DNA of 34,855 nucleotides, taken from contig CAUYUJ010014346.1 of the NCBI GenBank assembly GCA_963575745.1, forward strand, positions 10,001 to 44,855. Direction: 5' to 3'. Shown piece after piece: positions 19,490 to 28,697 of the stretch; the first letter of the stretch is position 1; each line of letters starts with the position of its first letter. Origin of the DNA: Prorocentrum cordatum. Taxonomy: Eukaryota; Sar; Dinophyceae; Prorocentrales; Prorocentraceae. Under the pieces are notes generated by a model. That model saw only the letters and a program-made list of their open reading frames with translations. It ran no database searches and had not been told where the DNA came from. The position numbers and the translations under genes are program-made.

Positions 19490-20300
19490 CCAGGAGGGCC
19501 CCTGGTCGCCGAAAGATTGCTCAAAGACACCCAAGACGGCCCCAAGACGGCCCAAAAGGCCTCCAAGACACCCGAAGAGGCCTCCATGAGGCCTCCCAGG
19601 AGGGCCACAAGGGGGCAACATTATTCATTGTTTGTTTTTGGATTTGGGCGTTCTCGACTTTCGGTTTCCCGACGCTCCAAGACGGCCCACGAGGTCCCCA
19701 AGATCGCCCAAAGGCGGCCCCAGAGGCCCCCCAAGAGGGCCCCAAGACGGCCCCAGAGGCGCCCAAGACTGCCCAAGGGGCGTCCCAGAGGTCCCACGAG
19801 GGCCCAAAGACGGCCCCAAACACGCCAAGATGGGGAACCCGAGCGGACATTTCGAGCCCTCGGTCCCAGGGGACGCCCCAGTGCCCCCAAGGGGCCCCAA
19901 GAGGCCCCAAAGAGGCCCCCAAGAGGCCCCCAAGAGGCCCCCACGAGGCATCCAAGAGGCTCCCAAGAGGCCACCAAGAGGCACCCAAGAGGCTCCCATA
20001 GTGTTTTCAAAAGGCCTCCAAGACATCCAAAGAGGCCTCCAGAAGGTCTCCCAAGAGGGCCCCAAGAGGCCAAAATAATTCCTTAGGTTTTGAAGGATTT
20101 GGGCGTTCTCGACTTTCGGTTTCCTGACGCTCCAGAGCGGCCCCAGAGGTCCCCAAGATCGCCCGCAGCCCCAGAGGCGCCCAAGACTGCCCAAGGGGCG
20201 CCCCAGACGTCCCACGAGGGCCCAAAGACCGCCCCACGAAAGGGCCAAGATGGGAAACCCAAGCGGACACTTCGAACCCTCGGCCCCGCGGAATGGGCCG
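19490..20300 (-). repeat. CCAAGAGG-family copies c and d in tandem (455-bp period)
   Basis: Eleven-bp CCCAAGAGGCC units, clearest at 19885-19995, surround two pairs of conserved islands. Island A (19640-19685 and 20095-20135) is almost identical in the two copies and contains CGTTCTCGACTTTCGGTTTC. Island B (19832-19875 and 20252-20295) contains CGGACA-T/C-TTCGA. The A-to-B distance is 177 bp in copy c (19668 to 19845) and 142 bp in copy d (20123 to 20265). The presumed sense strand is minus, giving VGKPKVENAQI-like (A) and EGSKCPLGFPILA (B) peptides. Confidence 0.75.
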
Positions 20301-20338
20301 AAAGCCATTTGATCCGCCGCCCCCCGTTGGCTTGCCAC
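19625..20338 (-). CDS. Candidate 237-codon ORF of the Trp/Leu/Gly repeat family (hypothetical)
   Basis: I do not recognise this protein. In one minus-strand frame it contains, in order, an EGSKCPLGFPILA island (copy d), a Trp/Leu/Gly repeat, a VRKPKVENAQI island, an 11-residue-type repeat rich in LLGASWGPLGG, and a second EGSKCPLGFPILA island (copy c). Copy c's own VGKPKVENAQI lies in another frame (ORF 19521-19988, minus). The two EGSKCPLGFPILA segments differ at five nucleotides, all silent third codon positions, which argues for selection on the peptide at some time. Against a gene: the 11-bp unit keeps every frame open, no domain is known, and sister copies carry stops. It could be a real repetitive protein, a decayed gene, or chance. 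Confidence 0.25.
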   Translation of the reverse strand: MASQRGAADQMAFGPFRGAEGSKCPLGFPILALSWGGLWALVGRLGRPLGSLGRLWGCGRSWGPLGPLWSVRKPKVENAQILQNLRNYFGLLGPSWETFWRPLWMSWRPFENTMGASWVPLGGLLGASWMPRGGLLGASWGPLWGLLGPLGGTGASPGTEGSKCPLGFPILACLGPSLGPRGTSGTPLGQSWAPLGPSWGPLGGPLGPPLGDLGDLVGRLGASGNRKSRTPKSKNKQ

Positions 20339-20454
20339 AGTGCTGCCTGGCGTCCCAGATTGCAGGAGGTGTTTGGTTCTTCTGGAACTCCCCCTTAGGG
20401 CTTCGGCCCAGCGCGCCGGCCACCCAGAAAATGAATGTCTCGCCTAACATGGCC

Positions 20455-21105
20455 CAAACTAGATTCCAAGATGCCTCCCCGACGGCCAAGATGGCCCAGG
20501 ATGGCCTCCAAGATGCCTCCAAGACGGCCAAGATGGCCCCAAGAGATGCCAACATGGCCCCTAAATGCACCCAAGACGGCCCAAGAAGGCCTCAGGATGG
20601 CCTACGACGGCCCAAAAGGTCCGCAAGAGGCCCCCAAGAGGCCTGCAAGACAGCCCAAGAGACCCCAAGAGGCCTCCAGGAAGACCCGACAAGGCCAGAA
20701 TCACTGTTTTTCCTTTGGTTGCTGAAAGATGTTAGCATTTGTTTCTCTCGGTTTTCCGACGGCCCGAGACGGCCCGAGAGCAGCAACAAAAGATCGTCCC
20801 AAGATCGCCCAAAAGGCCTCCCCAAGACGCCCCCAAAGACGGCCCAGGAGGCCTCCAACGTCCAGGATAGCCTCCAAGACGGCTCTTGAGCACCCCAACA
20901 AGGCCTCAAGTCGGCCCAGAGAAGCCCTCAAGACGGCTTCACACGGCGTCAGGCGGGCCAGGAACGCCCAAAGACGACAAAGAGGCCGCCTAGAAGCCCC
21001 CAAAGGCCCCCGAGAGGCCCAAGGAGGCCTCCAAGATGCCTCCAAAAGGCTCCCAGGAAGCTCCCAGGAGGCCCTAACAGTGCCCCCAGAGGTTCCCCAA
21101 ATGCC
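20455..21105 (-). repeat. CCAAGAGG-family copy e (island A only)
   Basis: CCAAGATGGCC, CCAAGACGGCC and CCAAGAGGCC units cover the region. The AT-rich island at about 20695-20765 reads on the minus strand AVGKPRETNANI, followed by a stop after about ten further codons. It keeps the V-G-K-P and N-A-x-I positions of copies c and d with several silent changes. No island B is found in the expected position. Confidence 0.6.
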
Positions 21106-21108
21106 CCC

Positions 21109-21216
21109 ACCTCCTCCTCCTTCTCCTCCTCCTCCTCTTCCTCCTCCTCCTCCTCCTCCTCCTCTTCCTCCTCTTCCTCCTCTTCCTCCTCTTCCTACTC
21201 ATTCTCCTCATCCTCC
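21109..21216 (+). repeat. (CTC)n pyrimidine tract
   Basis: CTC and TCC units with TTC interruptions, directly abutting copy e. Confidence 0.95.
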
Positions 21217-21894
21217 CGATCTTCCCGCAATCCTGCCCCAAGTGTTTCCCGAAGGGTTCCCACAGCGGCTGGGGGAACACATGGTCCGATCGCTCGGCAG
21301 AGCTCTTGCCACAACGCTCGGCCACGTTAACGATTCCAAACGACATGGGGGGCAGCGGTGACTCGCCGTAGGCGTCTTCGACACATATAGATGTGTTCAT
21401 ATACAGAATTAGATGTGTGGATACATCCTTCTCTCTTTGAAACTCGCGCCGCCACCAACGACCATCATAAAGAATCGAAATCTGTCCACCGACGCTCCTT
21501 CCAGCCCTGCATCAGAATTTGCACTGGAGAGCGGATCCTGTTTTGTACGGGACACTGGTGTTTACATGTTTCGTTGTTTCCCCGGAGCATCGGGGACAAA
21601 GGTATACACCACACCACCCCAGCGTCATACTCGACACTCAAGAAGTCCTGGGATTGAAAAACAGCCCGACACTAGTAATGCAGATGCTCCAATTTCTGAC
21701 AGCAAGCAGCGATCGACGTCCGGCCGGGGCGGTCAGCGGAGCGCCTCCCGAGCAGCGGGGCTCTTCAGCTTGCCAGCGGCGTGAAGCGGTCAACGCCTTC
21801 CTACCATGCGGGCGGCACTGATTGGATCTGCTCCCCGCCCTTCTCAGACAAGGCTAGGGTTAAGGCCAGGGTGAGGCCGTAGCTTTGAAACCAC
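21217..21894. other. No supported gene
   Basis: Mixed-composition DNA with short frames only (up to 123 codons). The short TAGATGTG direct repeat lies near 21390-21420. Nothing is recognised. Confidence 0.4.
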
Positions 21895-22195
21895 TATGTT
21901 TCCCCCTCTGGACCCCCCCCCCACACTGCGGATCCCGCCCTTGAGGGCCTCCACATGATGTTGTTTCGGAGATGGGTCCCCATAGGCTGAAACTCAAGGA
22001 TCTTCCCAATCAGGAACCTGCTTCGGGGCGACACCCCCAAGTTTGACATAAACATTCCCTCCCCCCACCTGGGACCCACTGCGGAATCTGCCCGCGGGGC
22101 TTCCCCTAAATGGGACTGTTCCGAAGGGGTCACCACAAGCTGGAAATCAAGACTTGGGATCCCTCCTTTCGGTTTCGGGGCATAAATGTAAAGCG
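21895..22195 (+). repeat. Diverged tandem duplication, 154-bp period
   Basis: ACTGCGGA-TC at 21924 recurs at 22078. The rest of each unit aligns: GGGC-TCC, TGTT-CGGA, GGGTC-CC, AAACTCAAGGATCTTCCC with AAATCAAGACTTGGGATCCC, TTCGGGGC and GACATAAA with GCATAAAT. Confidence 0.65.
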
Positions 22196-22544
22196 ACAAA
22201 TTGACTTTGCCGTTAATGATTTGTCAACTCGAATGCTCGCGCAAACATCCCACCCTCCCACCCGCAACTTGTTGGCAAACCCATTCGGCCACGATTGCAA
22301 TGGCCGATTGGCACTTGCAAGCACGTCTCTGCGGCCGCAATGGCGCGCGCACGTTCACACGCAGATAAGCCAACTGGGTTGGCACAACTGATTCGGCCGC
22401 GATGGCACTTACCGATGGGAGCCGAGTCTGAAAAGACGCGCTGGCTCGAGGGCGCTTCAATGCGATCAGTCACTGGGGCGGGCGCGATATCGTGGTGGCG
22501 TCGCCAGCAGCGGCAAGGAAGATGGTAGTCGCAGTCGTGGCAGC
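22196..22544. other. Loose internal repeats, no gene
   Basis: The string ATTCGGCC-A/G-CGAT occurs near 22284 and 22391 with similar flanks (GTTGGCA upstream in both, GGCACTT downstream). This suggests an old duplication about 107 bp apart. No gene is supported. Confidence 0.45.
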
Positions 22545-22735
22545 GATGGTGACGACGACGACGACGACGACGACAGCAAGATCAATGACGGCGCGGGTCG
22601 CCGGTGACGACGATGACGAATGATGATGTCCATGCGCCGGTGATGAAGATGATTGTGATGATGATGGCAGCAGTGGCGGCGATCGACGATGCCGATAACG
22701 GGGGGGGATGCGATGGCAATGATGACGGTGACGAG
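22545..22735 (+). repeat. (GAC)n/(GAT)n degenerate array
   Basis: A pure GAC stretch at 22551-22573 is followed by scattered GACGAT, GATGAT and GGCGAT units to 22735. Confidence 0.85.
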
Positions 22736-22821
22736 GAAGCGCGCGCGCAGAAATTCAAATAGATGCTACAATTCAGGCATATGCTGAAATTCAAACGCGT
22801 GGCTTCTACACATATATATAC

Positions 22822-22862
22822 TAGAACCACGCGCGCGCGCTTCGCGCGCGCTTAGGTTCTGT
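22822..22862. repeat. CG-rich hairpin next to an AT stretch
   Basis: AGAACC followed by alternating CG on the left mirrors alternating CG followed by TTAGGTTCT on the right, around a short TTC-containing loop. Immediately upstream (22808-22822) is ACACATATATATACTAG. The structure lies about 55 bp before the 386-bp tandem array. Confidence 0.6.
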
Positions 22863-22916
22863 CGAGTCACAGACCCAGGAATCGTTGTGAGAAGAAATTG
22901 GTGACGCGAAGCGTCG

Positions 22917-24096
22917 TGGGGGCGTCCTTGGACGTCTGGGGTCTCCTGGGGCCTCTTGAGGGGCCTCCTGGGGGCCTCCTGGCGGCCTCTTGGGGCGGAA
23001 GGCTCGAGCTTGCGGTTCGTGGTCCCCCTCTGGGCCCCCTCTTGGGCCCGTCTTGGGGCCCTCTTGGGCCATCTTGGGCGCCTCTTGGGCCGTCTTGGGG
23101 CCCTCTTGGGCTGTCCTGGGGCCCTCTGGGAAGCTTCTTGGGCCGTCTTGGGGCGGTCTTGGGCGCCTCTTGGGCCGTCCTGTAACGTCGGAAAGCCCAA
23201 AAGACAACTTTGTTGAACATGTACGTTTTACGAAGGGAATGGGCCAATTTTTGCGTCTAGGGGCCCTCTTGGGACGCATGTTGGAGGCTTCTTGGGGCCT
23301 CTTGGGGGCGTCCTTGGACGTCTGGGGTCTCCTGGGGCCTCTTGAGGGGCCTCCTGGGGGCCTCCTGGCGGCCTCTTGGGGCGGAAGGCTCGAGCTTGCG
23401 GTTCGTGGTCCCCCTCTGGGCCCCCTCTTGGGCCCGTCTTGGGGCCCTCTTGGGCCATCTTGGGCGCCTCTTGGGCCGTCTTGGGGCCCTCTTGGGCTGT
23501 CCTGGGGCCCTCTGGGAAGCTTCTTGGGCCGTCTTGGGGCGGTCTTGGGCGCCTCTTGGGCCGTCCTGTAACGTCGGAAAGCCCAAAAGGCGACTTTGTT
23601 GAAAATGTACGTTTTACGAAGGGAATGGGCCAATTCTTGCGTCTAGGGGCCCTCTTGGGACGCATGTTGGAGGCTTCTTGGAGCCTCTTGGGGGCGTCCT
23701 TGGACGTCTGGGGTCTCCTGGGGCCTCTTGAGGGGCCTCCTGGGGGCCTCCTGGCGGCCTCTTGGGGCGGAAGGCTCGAGCTTGCGGTTCGTGGTCCCCC
23801 TCTGGGCCCCCTCTTGGGCCCGTCTTGGGGCCCTCTTGGGCCATCTTGGGCGCCTCTTGGGCCGTCTTGGGGCCCTCTTGGGCTGTCCTGGGGCCCTCTT
23901 GGAAGCTTCTTGGGCCGTCTTGGGGCGGTCTTGGGCGCCTCTTGGGCCGTCCTGTAACGTCGGAAAGCCCAAAAGGCAACTTTGTTGAAAAATGTACGTT
24001 TTACGAAGGGAATGGGCCAATTTTTGCGTCTAGGGGCCCTCTTGGGACGCATGTTGGAGGCTTCTTGGGGCCTCTTGGGGGCGTCCTTGGACGTCT
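22917..24096 (+). repeat. 386-bp tandem array, three full units and a short partial (CCAAGAGG family, copies f1-f3)
   Basis: Units are 22917-23302, 23303-23688 and 23689-24074, then 22 bp of a fourth before divergence. By eye only a handful of bases differ between units. The sense strand here is plus, opposite to most other copies. Each unit carries island B (first near 23000-23025, GAEGSSLRF) and island A (first near 23175-23200, NVGKPKR), 178 bp apart and in one frame. Between them lies a 7-residue SWAVLGP-type repeat from 21-bp DNA units. Each unit contains the same 86-codon ORF (22956-23216, 23342-23602, 23728-23988). Because 386 is not a multiple of three, no single frame carries the island pair through all units. 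Confidence 0.9.
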
Positions 24097-24200
24097 GGAG
24101 GCCATCTTCAGCATCTCGGAGCCCTCTTGGAGGCCTCTTGGAAGTTTCTTGGGCCGTCTTGGGCGCTTCTTGGGCCGTCTTGTCTGACTGGGGAGGCCCC
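24097..24200 (+). repeat. Diverged tail of the CCAAGAGG-family array
   Basis: After the 386-bp array stops matching, GGCCTCTTGG and GGCCGTCTTGGGCG units continue to about 24180 in the same orientation but without either island. Confidence 0.6.
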
Positions 24201-24289
24201 CGGCAAGCCCCGACGAGCCTCCGGGCCCCCCGGGGTGCACATTTGCGGTCGAGGTCCCGGCCCCGGGCCCCCGGACCCGGTGCGCCGAT

Positions 24290-24315
24290 ATATGTATATA
24301 TATATATATACATAT
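24290..24315. repeat. 26-bp perfect AT palindrome
   Basis: ATATGTATAT and its mirror flank a (TA)n core with perfect twofold symmetry about 24302-24303. It lies in GC-rich DNA and could extrude as a cruciform. A TATA-box role cannot be judged because no downstream gene is supported. Confidence 0.8.
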
Positions 24316-24629
24316 GTATAGATCGATATGCTTCGGACATCCATGGTTTTGGAAGGATTTCGGCACGCGAGCGCGCAGCGGCACGCACGTGTGGCCCGCA
24401 TGAATTTTGATACGGGTTCGTGTGGATGCACCGCGTGGTGCGATGCGAACGCGGGCTCTGCACGAGATTTCTAAAATCGCTTGGTTTCCACAAGATTTCA
24501 ACAACTGCGCGCGCACAGACCACCTGCCATAACTGCAACGAGAAGCCAGCGGACTGCCAGCGCAGACCCCAAACATCGAGTCACTGCACTCGGGATGTGC
24601 CACCTGCAACCCGCAGCGCAAAAGTGATG

Positions 24630-24817
24630 CTACTCCAGATCTCGTAATAAAAGGGAGGGGGTCTGGACCCTCCAAGACAAGCCATTTCAGACCCCCCCCC
24701 GTGGGAGAACCCTCCAAAACGTCGTCCCCAGACCCCCCCCAGGCCCTCCAAGATGGCCTGGAAGAGCCCCCCCCCCGAAATGAGACCCCCCTCCCTCTAC
24801 TACGAAATCTGGAGTAG
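24630..24817. mobile_element. 188-bp inverted-repeat element (MITE-like)
   Basis: The left arm starts CTACTCCAGAT-C-TCGTA (24630) and the right arm, reverse-complemented, starts CTACTCCAGAT-T-TCGTA (24817). About 29 of 35 bases match, ending in a shared GGGAGGGGGTCT-type run. The interior is C-rich with CCCTCCA-AA/AG repeats (24668, 24711, 24745). No ORF and no clear target-site duplication are seen. Flanking frames on both sides end in the same LLQIS peptide because of the inverted arms. Confidence 0.7.
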
Positions 24818-25600
24818 TACAGGCTGCGCTGTGACACAGGTCTGCCTCCTCGGGGCACCCCCGACGGGCGGCAGCGGCCGGCACTGGGCGGCAACGGGCC
24901 GGAGAGCACGGCGAATCCTTGGGACCCCCAAGCGGGCGGCAACGGCAGGCCACGGGCGGCAGCCGGCCCGAGCGTGGCGAAGCGTCGGGGCAGCGCTCCG
25001 ACACCTCAGAAGCGTGAGCAGAAGCCGCTGAGTGCAAGCATCGTTTGGGGAATTGGTTCGCGCGTATGCTGAGCTGCCCACATAGCGAATGTGTTCCGTG
25101 TGATTCCGACATGTTCGCGCACGGGTGGAGTTCATGGGTTCGGCTGCAAGGAGTTCTTAGAAAATGCACTGTTGAGGTATACTCCTGCGCACGCATGGCA
25201 CTATTTGTCGGAAGTGGCGGGGGGTCGATTCCGGCTTCGCTGGGATGGTATGAGTCATTTGCAAGATGAGCGGTAAAACAAAATCGCATGTTCTAATTGC
25301 AATCTCACAGGTCGCCCCGACAAATCACGGCTCGGGAGGGAGGTGCAGTCTGCGTACTCTTTTCCAAACGAGAGGATCAATACGCGTGGCCTCCAGGCCC
25401 GTTTTCTAAGCCATCCCGGCGGCCGCGCAAGCGCGCCTTCTCCAGTCAGCGTCGCCCCGCTCTCTGGCGCGCGGGAACGCGCCAGGGGCGGCGCCGGAAG
25501 TGCCGCCGGGGGGCCACAACGCGGATCCAAGAAATCCGCGCGGAGCCCGAGGAACTTCTGTTTACGGTTGTTTCTTATTCGATTCGGCCCGCATGTTCGG
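24818..25600. other. No supported gene
   Basis: GC-rich to 25020 with GGGCGGCA-type direct repeats (24865-24965), then more balanced. Frames of 74-200 codons overlap on both strands without recognisable domains. Confidence 0.4.
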
Positions 25601-25621
25601 GGGCGCGCAAACATGGTTTGG

Positions 25622-25663
25622 CGATCCACGGATTTGGCGCGCGGTCGCCAAATCCATGGATCG
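25622..25663. repeat. 18-bp stem hairpin
   Basis: CGATCCACGGATTTGGCG (25622-25639) and the reverse complement of 25646-25663 match at 17 of 18 bases around a 6-base loop (CGCGGT). A smaller hairpin, CGCGGAT/ATCCGCG with a 7-base loop, lies near 25519-25539. No gene context explains it. Confidence 0.75.
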
Positions 25664-26200
25664 GGGGAGGTGCCTTTCCCAAAATGCGGGCGGTGCCGCC
25701 TCGTTCGGCGGCGGAAATCCGCGACTTTCCATGGAAACGGGACCCGTCGCTAACCGTTCACCCACGCCCCCTGGATCTATGTTTTGTGATCGCCTGACCT
25801 GTGCGCCCCTGGCGCCCCTGTGCGTCAAGCCTCGGGGATCTCCTGACCCGGGTCCATCCAAACCCTGGTCAGTCAGGCCTTGCAGAGTCTTGCAGAGCCT
25901 GCAAGAAACCGGGCACACAAAACCCAAGTCAGCGCGAAGGATCCTGCAAGATGATCCTGCCGGACCCTGTACCTACACGCCCGGGTCAATGCGACCCTGT
26001 CCCTGCAGGATCCTGCGAGATCCAGCGCTCATGCTGACCTTTTTTTGTCCGACTCGCGCTGGCCGAGCGTGACGCAGCAGGAAGTCGCCTCCATAGCGCC
26101 GGGGCGCCGGGCCCAGGTCAGGCCCCCTGCACCGAATTTTAAGGGGGGGGGGAGGAGGGGAGGGGAGGCCCCCACGACCCCGGCCAGCACAGGGGAGTGC
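25664..26200. other. No supported gene
   Basis: Mixed-composition DNA. CCTGCA, GGATCCTGC and TTGCAGAG strings recur at 25870-26020, including the palindrome GCAGGATCCTGC near 26006. Nothing coding is recognised. Confidence 0.4.
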
Positions 26201-26202
26201 AC

Positions 26203-26400
26203 CCCGCCTCGAGGCACCCAGAAGCCGCGGCAGGCCCAAGAGGCCCCCCCCCCCCCCCCCCCGCACCGCGCGAGCGGTGTCCGGCGTTGACCCCCGCCTC
26301 GAGGCTCCCGGAAGCCGCGGCAGGCGACACGCTCCGGCCCAAGAGGCCGCCCACCCCCCCCCTTGCACCGCGCGGGCGGTGCCCGCGCCGCGGGGCGAGG
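26203..26400 (+). repeat. Tandem duplication, 90-bp period, with a C19 run
   Basis: CGCCTCGAGGC at 26205 recurs at 26295, followed in both by GAAGCCGCGGCAGGC, CCCAAGAGGCC, a C run and GCACCGCGCG. The second copy has an extra GACACGCTCCGG. The first copy's C run is 19 bases (26244-26262). Confidence 0.75.
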
Positions 26401-26489
26401 AGCCGCCCCCACCGACTCCGCCGAGCGCGGCCCCCGCTCCGCAAGAGCCCTGCCGCGCAGGGCGGCGCTGCGTGTGCAGACCTCTCCCC

Positions 26490-26547
26490 GCCCCTCTCTC
26501 TCCCCCCCCCTTTCTCCCTCCCTCCCCCCCTCTCCCCCTTTCCCCAC

Positions 26548-26593
<46 letters not shown>

Positions 26594-26733
26594 CTCTCCC
26601 CCCTCTGCCTCTCTCCCCCCCCTCCCTCTCTCTCTCATTCCCTCTCTCTCTCTCTCTATCCTCCTCTCCTCGCCCTCCCTCTCTCTCTCTCTTTCTCTCG
26701 TTTTTTGTTTGTTCGTTTGTTGTTGTTTCTCTC

Positions 26734-26766
<33 letters not shown>

Positions 26767-26770
26767 TGCG
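26490..26770 (+). repeat. (CT)n pyrimidine tract
   Basis: CT dinucleotide runs (26556-26590, 26625-26657, 26728-26765) are separated by CCT and C runs, with a T-rich break at 26698-26727. Confidence 0.95.
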
Positions 26771-26779
26771 CGCGCGCAT

Positions 26780-26985
26780 GCCCGAGTCGCGCGGCGAGAG
26801 GGGCGCCGCGCCTCAGCTCCCGCTGGGCGAACTCCTGGGCCGTGGGCGCCTCATCTCCGCACCCTGCCCGCCTGCCTGCGCTGCCCGAGTCGCGCGGCGA
26901 GAGGGGCGCCGCGCCTCAGCTCCCGCTGGGCGAACTCCTGGGCCGTGGGCGCCTCATCTCCGCACCCTGCCCGCCTGCCTGCCTC
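26780..26985 (+). repeat. 103-bp tandem duplication, nearly identical
   Basis: CCCGAGTCGCGCGGCGAGAG starts at 26781 and again at 26884. The rest of the 103-bp unit looks identical, ending in CCCGCCTGCCTG. The high identity suggests a recent event (or an assembly artefact). It lies directly after the (CT)n tract. Confidence 0.9.
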
Positions 26986-27225
26986 GCCATCCTTCCCAGC
27001 CACGCACGCCTCTCCGTGCGCCTCCTCCCTGGGGTGCCCTCTCCTCTTGCTCCCTGCCCTCTTCCCCTCCATCCTCCTGCCCCCCCCCCGCTCTGTTCTC
27101 ACCACATGTCCATGTCCTCCTCCTGCTGCTCTTCCGCCTTCCCTCCCTCTTCTGTTCGCGCCTCCCGTCGTCCCGTGACCATTCAGGATCCCACGTATGC
27201 CGGTTCGCACCTGGTTTGTCTCGTC
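26986..27225. other. Pyrimidine-rich DNA, no gene
   Basis: C- and T-rich sequence without a recognisable feature. Confidence 0.4.
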
Positions 27226-27268
27226 GCTCCTCCTCCTCCTCCTCCTCCTCCTCCTCCTCCTCCTCCTA
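27226..27268 (+). repeat. (CTC)n microsatellite
   Basis: About fourteen pure CTC units. Confidence 0.95.
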
Positions 27269-27339
27269 ATCTCCCTTCCTCTGTCTCCTCCTGCTATCCC
27301 CCCCTTCCCTCTTTGTCCATTATCATTATTCCGCCTCAC

Positions 27340-28455
27340 ACACCTCCTTCAATAAAGAACAAAGGAAAACTACCAACAGCAGCAGCAGCAGCAGGACCTG
27401 GAAGATTCAAGCGGACTCACAGGTGGGCGCAGGAGTGGAAACCCACCAAGGCAAACTCAAGCCCATGGGGATGCCCGACTCACGACAGCGATGCCGTCAT
27501 GATGCGGATGATCTGCTCCTCCCGAACATCTCGGGGACCTCCCTCTGGAACACCCTGGAATCTTGAAGCACAATAGTCGGTCCGTATCATAAGGATGCGC
27601 GATGAGGATGCCAGGGCCTTGGACGGCCGTTTCGAAGCTTTTCGAGCGGGGCGCGGCGAACGAACGTGGCCAAGGCTGGACCGAGGAGGCAAGGATGCAA
27701 GGGGTACCCTTAGGAAGGTTGCCCATCCTTACTATGCGGGTTGACTATACTGTCACAGCATCTTGCCCCTCTGACGATGCGAGGCCCCAACATCGGAGAG
27801 GTCAACAAACCCCACGGACGTGTCCGGCCTACTCGCCTGCCCTGGAGCCCGTCGCCCTCCGTGCAACCAGGCAGCAGGAGCAGGACCCGCAGGTGCCGCA
27901 GGAAGCGGGGCAGGACCCGCAGGAAGAGCGGAGGCCGGCACCGCCAGTGGTGCTGCGGCTTCCGCTCTCCTGCTCGCTCTCTTGCGCGCGATGTGCCCGT
28001 GTAGCTTTGCAGCTCCCATCGGGATCGGGAGAGAGCAGGAGGAGCGGGAGCGGCAGCGGGAGCGGAAGCAGGAGCACCAGCGGCAAGAGCAGCAGGCTGC
28101 CGTGTGCTGTCCCGGCCGCTCCCGCTCCTGCTGCTCCTGCCGCAAGCCTGCAAGATGCAAGCCTCCAACACGAGGGCCTCCTCCACCTCCTGCGATCGAA
28201 AGGCAACGGCTCCCCGTAACGAAACCCAACCCCAACCTACGTGCGCCCCAACAACTCCTAGTGTCTTCCGTCAGCCCAGTCCTACGCTGCTCCCGCTCCT
28301 GACTGCTTCCAGGCTGCATTCCCCCATCCCACACCTCCCATTCTCCTCCCTTCCTCCTCCACATCCGTCCACCCCTCCCCGCCCTTTCTGAACTCCCTTT
28401 CTTGCTCCTCCCGCCCAGTCGCTCCTGCTCCTCCTTCGTCCCTCCCCTTCTTCAC
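27340..28455. other. No supported gene; (CAG)n and GCAGGA-type repeats
   Basis: A short (CAG)n run lies at 27376-27396, just after an AATAAA string (27352). At 27875-27945, GCAGGACCCGCAGG-like units recur. At 28030-28095, GGAGCGGGAGCGG units recur. Open frames on both strands reflect these. No domain is recognised. Confidence 0.4.
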
Positions 28456-28697
28456 CACCTCCTCCTCCTCCTCCTGCTCCTCCTCCTCCTCCTCCTCCTC
28501 CTCCTCCTCCTCCTCCTCCGCTTCCTCCTCCTGCCTCCTGCCTCCTTCCTCCTCCTCCTCCTCCTCCTTCTCCTCCCCTTCCTCCTCCCCCTGCTCCTCC
28601 TCTCTTGTGGTCCCTCCCCTTTAGCACCACCTCCACCACACCTTCCCCTCCTGCTCCTCCTGCTCCTCCTGCTCCTCCTCCTCCTCCTCCTCCTCCA
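28456..28697 (+). repeat. (CTC)n pyrimidine block
   Basis: CTC units with TGC and TTC interruptions in two main parts (28456-28610 and 28640-28697). Confidence 0.95.

Noticed and set aside
24288-24325. TATA-box promoter
   Set aside because: The AT stretch is a perfect palindrome with no supported gene downstream on either strand.
26197-27576. 459-codon plus-strand Pro/Ser/Leu-rich protein
   Set aside because: It runs through (CT)n, C runs and (CTC)n, with two other long plus frames overlapping. There is no domain.
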